DNA of 6,689 bases from Stenotrophomonas maltophilia (GTDB lineage Bacteria; Pseudomonadota; Gammaproteobacteria; Xanthomonadales; Xanthomonadaceae). The notes beneath the pieces are model-generated. The model had not been told where the DNA came from and did not search any database. It saw only the letters and a list, made by a program, of their open reading frames with translations. Below are positions 1 to 6,662 of this stretch, in pieces. Each line of letters starts with the position of its first letter. Within the stretch, counting starts at the first letter, position 1. The stretch spans positions 1 to 6,689 of the forward strand of contig DGIP01000195.1 in NCBI GenBank assembly GCA_002386405.1, in the 5' to 3' direction. Both the position numbers and the translations under genes were made by a program.

Positions 1-918
1 GCAACTCGCGATGCCCGGGAGGACGCCGATGCGGCCCGCGCCGCTGGCCAGCGCACCGCCGACAGCATCGACCGTAACGGCCAATGGGTGGCCGGTAAGC
101 TGCAGAATGGGTATGCCACGGCCGGCGCCTATGTCGACCAGGGCTATGACTTTGCGGCGCACCACATCAAGAACACCACGGCACAGGCGCCGGCGGTGTT
201 TGCCTCGGTCGGCGGGGCAGTGGCGGGTCTTCGCGGCGCCGCCGCCACCTACGTACCCACGGCGCTGACGCCGCAGAACATCGGCAACATCATCGAGACC
301 AAGCGCTTGGTCGAGAACATCGGCCCGGCGTTTGGTGAGGCCGTGCAGCGCCACGGGATGAAGGAAACCGTCATTCCCAGCCTGGACGCCGAGCTCATCA
401 AACAGGAGGCGCAGGCCCGCGCGCTGCTGGAACAGCACGAACGCATCCAGCACCCGGCGGAGAAGCACGCGGCCGTCGCCGCCGAGCCCGCCACGCTGGT
501 GGTCGGCATCAACGATCCCGGCCACAGGCAGTACCACATGTTCCAGGGGGCGCAGTCCGGCGTCCATGGCATCGATGCCGCCCATAACCGCTTGCCCGAC
601 CTGCAGAGCGACCAGCTGGCCGGTGCGCTGGCGGCCAAGGCCACCCAGGAAGGCCTGGAGCGCATCGAGCGGGTGGTACTGAGCGAGGACCGCACCCGCG
701 TGTTCGCGGTCGATACCCAGGACCTCACCTCCGTGCACCGCCACCTGGCGCAGGTGGACGTGGTGGCCGGCCGGCAGCAGCCGCTCAGCGTGAGCACCGA
801 GCAGGTGGCCGAGGTCAACCGCCAGCAGGAGCGCACCGCCGCCGCCCCGGCGCTGGTGGCCGACCTGGGTGCCGAACAGCGCGAGCAGGAGCAGCAGGCC
901 GCGCGCCGCATGGGCTGA
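1..918 (+). CDS. Partial XVIPCD-containing type IV secretion effector (X-Tfe-like), C-terminal part
   Basis: The frame is open from base 1 to a TGA at 916-918 (305 residues visible), so the N-terminus lies outside the window; the GTG at 88 is internal and not a credible start. The C-terminal part, from about visible residue 165, resembles XVIPCD, the domain that docks Xanthomonadales effectors on the VirD4 coupling protein. It has an INDPGHRQYHMFQGA segment (about 170-184), GLERIERVVLS (218-228, family pattern GLxRIDHV), RVFAV (233-237) and a Gln/Glu/Ala-rich tail ending in RRMG. Known family members are injected into competing bacteria and usually carry an enzymatic toxin domain N-terminal to XVIPCD. 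Here the region before it (about 1-160) is Ala/Gly-rich, with a mildly hydrophobic stretch near residues 65-85, and I recognise no catalytic motif in it. The toxin domain is probably further upstream. No immunity-type lipoprotein gene follows it. The domain call is by motif memory and is fairly secure; the toxic activity is unknown. Confidence 0.75.
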   Translation, partial: ATRDAREDADAARAAGQRTADSIDRNGQWVAGKLQNGYATAGAYVDQGYDFAAHHIKNTTAQAPAVFASVGGAVAGLRGAAATYVPTALTPQNIGNIIETKRLVENIGPAFGEAVQRHGMKETVIPSLDAELIKQEAQARALLEQHERIQHPAEKHAAVAAEPATLVVGINDPGHRQYHMFQGAQSGVHGIDAAHNRLPDLQSDQLAGALAAKATQEGLERIERVVLSEDRTRVFAVDTQDLTSVHRHLAQVDVVAGRQQPLSVSTEQVAEVNRQQERTAAAPALVADLGAEQREQEQQAARRMG

Positions 919-923
919 CGCCT

Positions 924-960
924 CCGGCCCTGTTGGCGGCTGAACCGCCAGCAGGGCCGG
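924..960 (+). terminator. Long stem-loop after the effector gene, possible terminator without U-tract
   Basis: Bases 924-939 pair with 945-960 around the loop CTGAA. This gives 16 base pairs, counting one G-U wobble at 933/951. It begins 5 bases after the effector stop codon. No T-run follows (GTGTGGACC), so it is not a textbook intrinsic terminator. It may still end or stabilise the effector mRNA and insulate it from trpE. Confidence 0.5.
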
Positions 961-982
961 GTGTGGACCGGGCACGGGCGGG

Positions 983-1012
983 TTCCATCCAGTGCCGCCA
1001 ATGCGGTACAGT
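983..1012 (+). promoter_or_regulatory. Candidate sigma-70-type promoter for trpE
   Basis: TACAGT at 1007-1012 matches four of six bases of the -10 consensus. A weak -35-like TTCCAT lies at 983-988 with 18 bases between them. Transcription would start near base 1019. It is placed sensibly, between the effector stem-loop and the Trp-codon leader. The -35 match is poor, so the assignment rests mostly on position. Confidence 0.3.
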
Positions 1013-1018
1013 CCCCGG

Positions 1019-1168
1019 GTGTCCATTCTGACGACCCCGCATACCCTTTCTTCCGCTCGCCGTTGGTGGCGATGGTGGCCTGTTGCCGTCGTCCGTCCCG
1101 CCACCGCCGTTTCCCGGAAGGAAAGTCGTCTTGATCACGCTCGAGCAGTTCCAGCAGCAGGCCGCTGA
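1019..1168 (+). CDS. Candidate tryptophan leader frame with WWRWW, overlapping trpE (trpL-like)
   Basis: From a GTG at 1019 (or an in-frame ATG at 1001), a reading frame different from that of trpE runs to TGA at 1166-1168. Its peptide begins MSILTTPHTLSSARR, then WWRWW (codons at 1064-1078: TGG TGG CGA TGG TGG), then PVAVVRP. Four Trp codons in five immediately upstream of trpE is the hallmark of a trp leader peptide; E. coli TrpL has WWR. It lacks the usual early stop: it runs through the trpE Shine-Dalgarno and overlaps trpE by 38 bases. Neither possible start has a clear ribosome binding site. The GTG would fall at the predicted transcription start, so leaderless translation is possible. 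A chance TGG-rich run in GC-rich DNA is the main alternative. The Trp run is seen directly; translation and function are inferred. Confidence 0.45.
   Translation: MSILTTPHTLSSARRWWRWWPVAVVRPATAVSRKESRLDHARAVPAAGR
1046..1125 (+). promoter_or_regulatory. Leader RNA hairpin sequestering the trpE ribosome binding site
   Basis: The pyrimidine tract 1046-1055 (CTTTCTTCCG) is complementary to 1115-1125 (CGGAAGGAAAG), which contains the trpE Shine-Dalgarno. This gives ten pairs with a single bulged G at 1120. Inside this outer helix, 1065-1071 (GGTGGCG, in the Trp codon run) pairs perfectly with 1099-1105 (CGCCACC). The second Trp pair at 1074-1079 (GGTGGC) can compete for 1100-1105. A ribosome stalled on the Trp codons would cover or melt both 5' strands and free the trpE site. 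No T-run follows a stem here, so the layout fits translational control better than an intrinsic terminator attenuator. The pairing was worked out by hand; no folding energy was computed. Confidence 0.45.
1118..1125 (+). promoter_or_regulatory. trpE ribosome binding site that sets a TTG start
   Basis: AAGGAAAG ends 5 bases before TTG 1131-1133, and its AGGA core (1119-1122) ends 8 bases before it. This fixes the trpE start at the TTG. An earlier in-frame TTG at 1083 has no comparable site and would add proline-rich residues not expected in TrpE. Confidence 0.75.
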
Positions 1169-2606
1169 AGGCCACACCCGCATCCCCGTCGTCCGCGAAG
1201 TGCTGTCCGACCTGGACACGCCGCTTTCGGTCTATCTGAAGCTCGCTGACGGCCCGCATACCTATCTGTTTGAATCGGTCGAAGGCGGCGAACGCTTCGG
1301 GCGCTATTCCATCATCGGCCTGCCGGCCCGCCGCGTGTACGCCTTCCACGGCCACACCCTGACCGTCAGCGAAGCGGGCCAGGTGGTGGAAACCCGCGAG
1401 GTGGCCGACCCGTTCACCGAAGTGGAGGCGCTGCGCAGTGCCCACTCGGTGCCCAAACTGGCCGGCCTGCCGGGCTTCACCGGCGGCCTGGTGGGCTGGT
1501 TCGGGTTCGAATGCATCGGCTACATCGAACCGCGCCTGGCGCCGCCGCGCGGCCGCGATGAGCTGGGCACGCCGGACATCCTGCTGCTGCATTCGGAAGA
1601 GCTGGCGGTGTTCGACAACCTCAAGGGCCGCCTGTACCTGATCGTGCACGCCGACCCGGGCCAACCCGGCGCGTGGGACGAGGCACAGGCGCGGCTGGAC
1701 GGCCTGGTTGCCAAGCTGCGCGCCCCCGGCGCGGGCTACCCGGTGCCGATCACCCGCGACGTGCTGGACGAGAACGACTTCGTGTCCGGCTTCACCCGCG
1801 AAGGCTTCATTGCCGCCGTGGACAAGTCCAAGGAATACATCCGCGCCGGCGACATCTTCCAGGTGGTGCTCAGCCAGCGCCTCAGCGTGCCGTTCAAGGC
1901 GCGCCCGGTGGATGTGTACCGCGCGCTGCGCGCGCTGAACCCCTCGCCGTACATGTACTTCCTCGACACCGGCGATGTGCAGGTGGTCGGCTCCTCGCCG
2001 GAAATCCTGGTGCGCCTGCAGGACGGCGAGGTCACCGTGCGCCCCATCGCCGGTACCCGCCCGCGCGGCGCCACGGTGGAAGAAGACAACGCGCTGGAAG
2101 CCGAACTGCTGGCCGATCCGAAGGAACGCGCCGAGCACCTGATGCTGATCGACCTGGGCCGCAACGACGCCGGCCGCGTTTCCAGGGCCGGCACGGTGGA
2201 AGTGGGCGAACAGTTCGTGATCGAACGCTACAGCCACGTCATGCACATCGTCAGCGAAGTGACCGGGCAGCTGCAGCCGGGCCTGAGCTACGCCGATGTG
2301 CTGCGCGCCACGTTCCCGGCCGGTACGGTCAGCGGCGCGCCGAAGATCCGCGCGCTGGAAGTGATCCGCGAACTGGAGCCGATCAAGCGCAATGTCTACG
2401 CCGGCAGCATCGGCTACATCGGCTGGCACGGCGATGCCGACACCGCCATCGCCATCCGCACCGCGGTGATCAAGGACGGTCGCCTGCACGTGCAGGCCGG
2501 CGCCGGCATTGTCTATGACTCCGACCCGGGCAAGGAATGGGACGAGACCATGAACAAGGGCCGTGCGCTGTTCCGCGCCGTGGCCCAGGCCGCCAAGGGC
2601 CTGTGA
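1131..2606 (+). CDS. trpE: Anthranilate synthase component I
   Basis: TrpE (491 residues) converts chorismate and ammonia to anthranilate in the cytoplasm, with TrpG supplying the ammonia; this is the first committed step of tryptophan synthesis. It starts at TTG 1131 behind a good Shine-Dalgarno, giving MITLEQFQQQ. The N-terminal domain carries the Trp feedback motif as LFES (46-49, commonly LLES), followed by VEGGERFGRYS. NPSPYMYF (270-277) also belongs to the Trp-binding site. The chorismate-binding domain shows PIAGTRPRG (from 305), the DLGRND metal-site segment (341-346), HVMHIVSEV (from 369) and GTVSGAPK (398-405). All expected catalytic motifs are present, so it should be active and feedback-inhibited. 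It is split from trpG by one gene and 64 non-coding bases. The leader upstream suggests tryptophan-responsive control. Para-aminobenzoate synthase PabB is the family alternative, but trpGDC downstream and the Trp-site motifs argue for TrpE. Confidence 0.97.
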   Translation: MITLEQFQQQAAEGHTRIPVVREVLSDLDTPLSVYLKLADGPHTYLFESVEGGERFGRYSIIGLPARRVYAFHGHTLTVSEAGQVVETREVADPFTEVEALRSAHSVPKLAGLPGFTGGLVGWFGFECIGYIEPRLAPPRGRDELGTPDILLLHSEELAVFDNLKGRLYLIVHADPGQPGAWDEAQARLDGLVAKLRAPGAGYPVPITRDVLDENDFVSGFTREGFIAAVDKSKEYIRAGDIFQVVLSQRLSVPFKARPVDVYRALRALNPSPYMYFLDTGDVQVVGSSPEILVRLQDGEVTVRPIAGTRPRGATVEEDNALEAELLADPKERAEHLMLIDLGRNDAGRVSRAGTVEVGEQFVIERYSHVMHIVSEVTGQLQPGLSYADVLRATFPAGTVSGAPKIRALEVIRELEPIKRNVYAGSIGYIGWHGDADTAIAIRTAVIKDGRLHVQAGAGIVYDSDPGKEWDETMNKGRALFRAVAQAAKGL

Positions 2607-2615
2607 CGTTTTCGT

Positions 2616-2635
2616 GCCGTGGCCAGGGCCACGGC
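2616..2635 (+). other. Hairpin in the trpE–SIMPL intergenic gap
   Basis: GCCGTGGCC (2616-2624) is perfectly complementary to GGCCACGGC (2627-2635); with a four-base loop this leaves eight base pairs. It lies 9 bases after the trpE stop and about 35 bases before the next start. The bases after it (GTTCGCTGC) are not a T-run, so it is not a classical terminator. It could partly stop transcription or block 3' decay, making trpE levels differ from the downstream genes. Confidence 0.45.
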
Positions 2636-2670
2636 GTTCGCTGCATCCCTCACCGACAAGGATCAACCGC

Positions 2671-3465
2671 ATGAAGCTGCTGCACGCACTGCTGCTGTCG
2701 TCGACGCTGGCCATGGCGGCCCCGGATGCAGGGGCGCAGGCCAATACCGTGCCCTCCGAGCCGCACCTGCTGGTCAAGGGCAACGCCAGCCGCACCGTAC
2801 TGCCGGACCGCTTCGTGGTGAAGATCGCGCTGGAGTCGGTGGACATGCAGACCGACATCGCCCGCAAGCGCGTGCAGGCCAACAGCGAGCGGGTGATGCA
2901 GCTGTTTACCCAGCATGGCGCCATCGCCGATACGGTGCGCGCCGACAACCTCAGCATCGCGCCGTCCACGCGTTACGACGACGACAAGGACGTGTTCGAA
3001 GGCACGGCGGTAAGCCGTGACCTAGAAGCGGCGTTTCCGACACCCGTTGCGTTGCAGGCCTTCCTGGGCAGCCTGAAAGCCAGTCGCGAAGTACAGGTGA
3101 GCACCGCCACGCCGACCTACTCCGGCGCAGCCCGCCTGCGTGCCGAGCTCAAGGCGGAAGCGGCGGCACAGACGCGTGCGTCGGCCAAGGGGCTCGCCGA
3201 TGCCTATGGCGCGCGGATCACCGGGCTGTACAGCATTTCCGACGTGGCACCGAGCTTCGCCTACGGTGTCCAGGCAGGCACGTGGCCCACCGCGCCCGGC
3301 GCACCGGACCGTGAGGACTATGCCGAAGGCCGCTCGCTGGATCGAGTGCAGGTCACGGGCGGCCGCGCCGCCGCGCCCGCCGCGGTGGGCGAACTGCTCG
3401 CCGCCGCCCCCATCACGTACACCGAAAACGTGTACGCCATTTTCCTCATCAAAGACGGATCCTGA
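2671..3465 (+). CDS. Exported SIMPL/DUF541-type protein inside the trp operon
   Basis: The ATG at 2671 follows AAGGA (2658-2662) with 8 bases of spacing, giving 264 residues. The start gives a clear Sec signal peptide ([16 protein letters not shown], with likely cleavage after AQA at residue 24), so the product should be periplasmic. An earlier in-frame start near 2563 would overlap trpE and bury the signal peptide. The mature protein opens with [26 protein letters not shown], matching the SIMPL pattern (a V-x-G start, a PD about ten residues on, then a beta strand), and ends in a beta-like [12 protein letters not shown]. The middle has Ala/Lys/Glu-rich helix ([24 protein letters not shown]), also typical. 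SIMPL family members are periplasmic or outer-membrane-associated and mostly of unknown function. The TGA is 2 bases before trpG, so trpG is probably translated by coupling from this gene. No link to tryptophan synthesis is evident. Confidence 0.82.
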   Translation: MKLLHALLLSSTLAMAAPDAGAQANTVPSEPHLLVKGNASRTVLPDRFVVKIALESVDMQTDIARKRVQANSERVMQLFTQHGAIADTVRADNLSIAPSTRYDDDKDVFEGTAVSRDLEAAFPTPVALQAFLGSLKASREVQVSTATPTYSGAARLRAELKAEAAAQTRASAKGLADAYGARITGLYSISDVAPSFAYGVQAGTWPTAPGAPDREDYAEGRSLDRVQVTGGRAAAPAAVGELLAAAPITYTENVYAIFLIKDGS

Positions 3466-3467
3466 TC

Positions 3468-4051
<584 letters not shown>

Positions 4052-4055
<4 letters not shown>

Positions 4056-5104
4056 CCTTCTCCCCTCAGGAAGCCCTGCAGCGCACCATCGAGCACCGCG
4101 AAATCTTCTTCGACGAGATGGTCGACCTGATGCGCCAGGTGATGCGCGGTGAAGTATCGCCGGTGATGACCGCCGCGATCCTCACCGGCCTGCGGGTCAA
4201 GAAGGAAACCGTGGGCGAGATCGCCGGTGCGGCCACCGTGATGCGCGAGCTGGCGCTGGCGGTGCCGGTGGAGGACAAGACCCACCTGATCGACATCGTC
4301 GGTACCGGTGGTGATGGCTCGCACACCTTCAACATCTCCACCTGCGCGATGTTCGTGGTGGCTGCGGCCGGTGCCAAGGTGGCCAAGCACGGCAACCGCA
4401 GCGTGTCGTCCAAGTCCGGCAGCGCCGATGCGGTGGAAGCGCTGGGCGCGGTCATCGAGCTGCGCCCGGAGCAGGTGGCCCGCGCGATCAGCGAAACCGG
4501 TATCGGCTTCATGTTCGCGCCGATGCACCACCCGGCGATGAAGGTCGTTGCGCCGGTGCGCCGCGAGATGGGCGTGCGCACCATCTTCAACATCCTCGGC
4601 CCGCTGACCAATCCGGTGGGCGCCACCAACGTGCTGATGGGCGTGTTCCATCCCGACCTGGTCGGCATCCAGGCGCGCGTGCTGCGCGAGCTGGGCGCCG
4701 AGCGCGCCATGGTGGTGTGGGGCCGCGACAACATGGATGAGATCTCGCTCGGCGCCGGCACCCTGGTCGGCGAGCTGCGCGATGGCAAGGTGCGCGAATA
4801 CGAGATCCACCCGGAAGACTTCGGCATTGCGATGTCCGCCAGCCGCAACCTCAAGGTCAGCGACCCGGAGGAATCGATCGCGATGCTGCGCGGGGTGCTC
4901 GACAACCAGCCCGGTCCGGCGCTGGATATCGTGGCGCTCAATGCCGGCGCGGCGCTGTACGTGGCCGGCGTGGCCAGCAGCATCGCCGACGGCCTGGCCC
5001 GCGCTCGCGCGGCCATTGCCGACGGCGGCGCGCGCCAGCGCATGCAGGAATATGTGGAGGCCACCCGGCGACTGGCCGATAATGGCCGGCCTGAAGGACC
5101 CTGA
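4052..5104 (+). CDS. trpD: Anthranilate phosphoribosyltransferase
   Basis: TrpD (350 residues) transfers phosphoribosyl from PRPP to anthranilate, giving phosphoribosyl-anthranilate. The start is ATG 4052, overlapping the trpG stop by 4 bases and preceded by AAAGGAA (4039-4045). The N-terminal helical domain (about 1-75) is followed by the PRPP loop [14 protein letters not shown] (84-97), [15 protein letters not shown] (112-126) and the metal-binding DE pair at 229-230 in [17 protein letters not shown] occurs between them, as usual. Length and motifs are those of an active monofunctional enzyme. The C-terminal tail ([14 protein letters not shown]) is polar and probably disordered. Confidence 0.97.
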
Positions 5105-5109
5105 ACGAC

Positions 5110-5913
5110 ATGAGCGACAAGAGCGACATCCTCGAGACCATCCTGGCCCGCAAGGCCGTTGAAGTGGCCGAGCGCCGTGCACGGGTTCCCCTGGAAGTGC
5201 TGCAGGCACGCCTGGCGGGTGCACCGCCGGTGCGCGGCTTCGCCGATGCGCTGCGCGCCTCGATCGCCGCCGGCAACCCGGCGGTGATCGCCGAGGTGAA
5301 GAAGGCCAGCCCGTCCAAGGGCGTGATCCGCCCGGACTTCCACCCGGCCGATATCGCGGTGAGCTACGAATTCGGTGGCGCCAGCTGCCTGTCGGTGCTG
5401 ACCGACGTGGATTTCTTCCAGGGCGACGACGCCTACCTGCAGCAGGCCCGCGAGGCCTGCACGCTGCCGGTGCTGCGCAAGGACTTCGTGATCGATGCGT
5501 ACCAGGTGTACGAAGCACGCGTGCTGGGCGCGGACTGCATCCTGCTGATCGTGGCCGCGCTGGAAGACCGCCAGCTGGCGGAGCTGTCCGACCTGGCCAT
5601 GCAGCTGGGCATGGACGTGCTGGTGGAAGTGCATGACATCGACGAACTCGAACGCGCCATCCAGGTGCCGGTGCCGCTGATCGGCATCAACAACCGCAAC
5701 CTGCGCACCTTCGAGGTGTCGCTGCAGACCACCCTGGACATGCGCCAGGCCGTGCCGCGCGACCGCCTGCTGGTGACCGAGAGCGGCATCCTGGGCGCCG
5801 ACGACGTGAGCCTGATGCGCAACGCCGGCGTGCATGCGTTCCTGGTGGGTGAGGCCTTCATGCGGGTCGAAGAACCCGGCGAGGGCCTGCGTCAGCTATT
5901 CTTCAGCGCATGA
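5110..5913 (+). CDS. trpC: Indole-3-glycerol phosphate synthase
   Basis: TrpC (267 residues) closes the ring of carboxyphenylamino-deoxyribulose phosphate to indole-3-glycerol phosphate. It begins at ATG 5110, 5 bases after trpD, with AAGGA at 5094-5098. The (beta/alpha)8 active-site residues are recognisable: Glu62 and Lys64 in [13 protein letters not shown], Lys124 in LRKDF, Glu173 in LVEVHD, Asn194 in INNRNL and Glu224/Ser225 in TESGI. The protein ends shortly after the barrel ([21 protein letters not shown]), so there is no fused TrpF, unlike the enteric TrpCF. The next enzyme, TrpF, must therefore be encoded elsewhere. Its TGA overlaps the start of the following HAD gene. Confidence 0.97.
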   Translation: MSDKSDILETILARKAVEVAERRARVPLEVLQARLAGAPPVRGFADALRASIAAGNPAVIAEVKKASPSKGVIRPDFHPADIAVSYEFGGASCLSVLTDVDFFQGDDAYLQQAREACTLPVLRKDFVIDAYQVYEARVLGADCILLIVAALEDRQLAELSDLAMQLGMDVLVEVHDIDELERAIQVPVPLIGINNRNLRTFEVSLQTTLDMRQAVPRDRLLVTESGILGADDVSLMRNAGVHAFLVGEAFMRVEEPGEGLRQLFFSA

Positions 5914-6623
5914 CCGTGATCTATCCGACTCCGCGCGACGACGCGCCGCTGGTGGTTTTCGACTTCGACCACACCCTGTACGACGGCGATTCCGGCAGCC
6001 ATCTGTTTGCCTCGCTGATCAAGCGCAACCCGCTGCGGCTGCTGGCCGCGCTGCTGGTCACCCCGATCGCCGGGCCGCTGGTGGCGATGCTGCCCACGCG
6101 GCGCACCGGCATTTCGGTGTACGTCTGGATCGCCACCTTCGGGCTGCATCGTGCGCGCGAGTTCAACCGGGTGATCGACGCCTACGTGCTGAAGCACGAG
6201 GCGCAGCTGCGCGCCAAGCTGCTGCCGCAGGCGCTGGAGGTATTCGCCGCGCACCGCGCGCAGGGCGACCGCGTGGTGGTGGCGACCGGCGCACCGCCGG
6301 AGCTGGCCCGCGCGATCCTGGCGTTTGTTGCCCACCAGGGCGTGCCGGTGATCGGCAGTGAAGTGGGCCCGCGTTTCGGTGCGGTGGGCGCTACCCGCCA
6401 CTGCCACAACGAAGAAAAGATGCGCATGCTGCGCGAGCGCGGCTATGGCGACATCGACGTGGCCTACTCGGACAGCACCGCCGACCTGCCGCTGCTGTTG
6501 GCGGCCAAGGATCCGGTGGTGGTGAACCCGAAGCACTCCAAGGTGGCGTTCTTCCGCCAGGTGCTCAAGCCCGGCACCCGCATCCTCAACTGGGGCTGCG
6601 TGGACCGCGGCGGCGACCGGTAA
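5910..6623 (+). CDS. HAD-IB family phosphatase, PgpC (YfhB)-like
   Basis: The ATG at 5910 overlaps the trpC stop (ATGA) and has no clear Shine-Dalgarno, so translation is probably coupled to trpC; the product is 237 residues. HAD motifs are complete: [14 protein letters not shown] (17-29; Asp18 nucleophile, Asp20); II, Thr126 in VVATGAP; III, Lys170 in [22 protein letters not shown] (Asp188, Asp192). Between motif I and the cap helices lies a hydrophobic segment at 42-61 ([20 protein letters not shown]), followed by [12 protein letters not shown]. This pattern resembles E. coli PgpC/YfhB, a membrane-associated phosphatidylglycerophosphate phosphatase with a similar ARWP…LLWGCTFG stretch. A SerB-like phosphoserine phosphatase or another small-substrate HAD remains possible. 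The family is firm; the lipid substrate is an inference from resemblance. It is the last gene of the unit and is followed by REP palindromes. Confidence 0.85.
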   Translation: MTVIYPTPRDDAPLVVFDFDHTLYDGDSGSHLFASLIKRNPLRLLAALLVTPIAGPLVAMLPTRRTGISVYVWIATFGLHRAREFNRVIDAYVLKHEAQLRAKLLPQALEVFAAHRAQGDRVVVATGAPPELARAILAFVAHQGVPVIGSEVGPRFGAVGATRHCHNEEKMRMLRERGYGDIDVAYSDSTADLPLLLAAKDPVVVNPKHSKVAFFRQVLKPGTRILNWGCVDRGGDR

Positions 6624-6627
6624 GGCC

Positions 6628-6654
6628 GTATCGACCAACGGTCGATACCTGCCG
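6628..6654 (-). repeat. REP palindrome, reverse copy with degenerate head (GCAG)
   Basis: GTATCGACC (6628-6636) and GGTCGATAC (6640-6648) are perfect 9-base arms around AAC. On the minus strand the unit reads GGCAG, then the palindrome, so the diagnostic GTAG head is present as GCAG (6650-6653 on the plus strand: TGCC). It starts 5 bases after the HAD stop codon. The 13-base core is the reverse complement of that in the next element. Confidence 0.75.
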
Positions 6655-6662
6655 ATCAAGCG

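Noticed and set aside
88..918. Effector gene starting at GTG 88
   Set aside because: The frame is open to base 1, no ribosome binding site precedes the GTG, and XVIPCD proteins are normally longer. A gene cut by the window edge is the better reading.
1083..1130. Upstream TTG start for trpE at 1083
   Set aside because: It would add MPSSVPPPPFPGRKVV, has no Shine-Dalgarno and overlaps the regulatory leader. TTG 1131 has a well-placed AAGGAAAG.
1046..1130. Classical intrinsic terminator in the trp leader
   Set aside because: Stems can form, but none is followed by a T-run; the only T-rich part lies upstream of the stem, at 1047-1052.
2563..2670. Upstream start for the SIMPL protein
   Set aside because: It would overlap the end of trpE and place 36 residues before a clean signal peptide. 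ATG 2671 has AAGGA at proper spacing.
249..2969. Very long minus-strand open frame (906 codons) opposite the effector and trpE
   Set aside because: It lies antisense to well-supported genes with conserved motifs. Its translation is His/Ala/Arg-rich low-complexity sequence typical of GC-rich shadow frames.
4066..5835. Minus-strand open frames opposite trpD and trpC (589 and 557 codons)
   Set aside because: Same reason: antisense shadows of trpD and trpC with no recognisable domain and no ribosome binding site.
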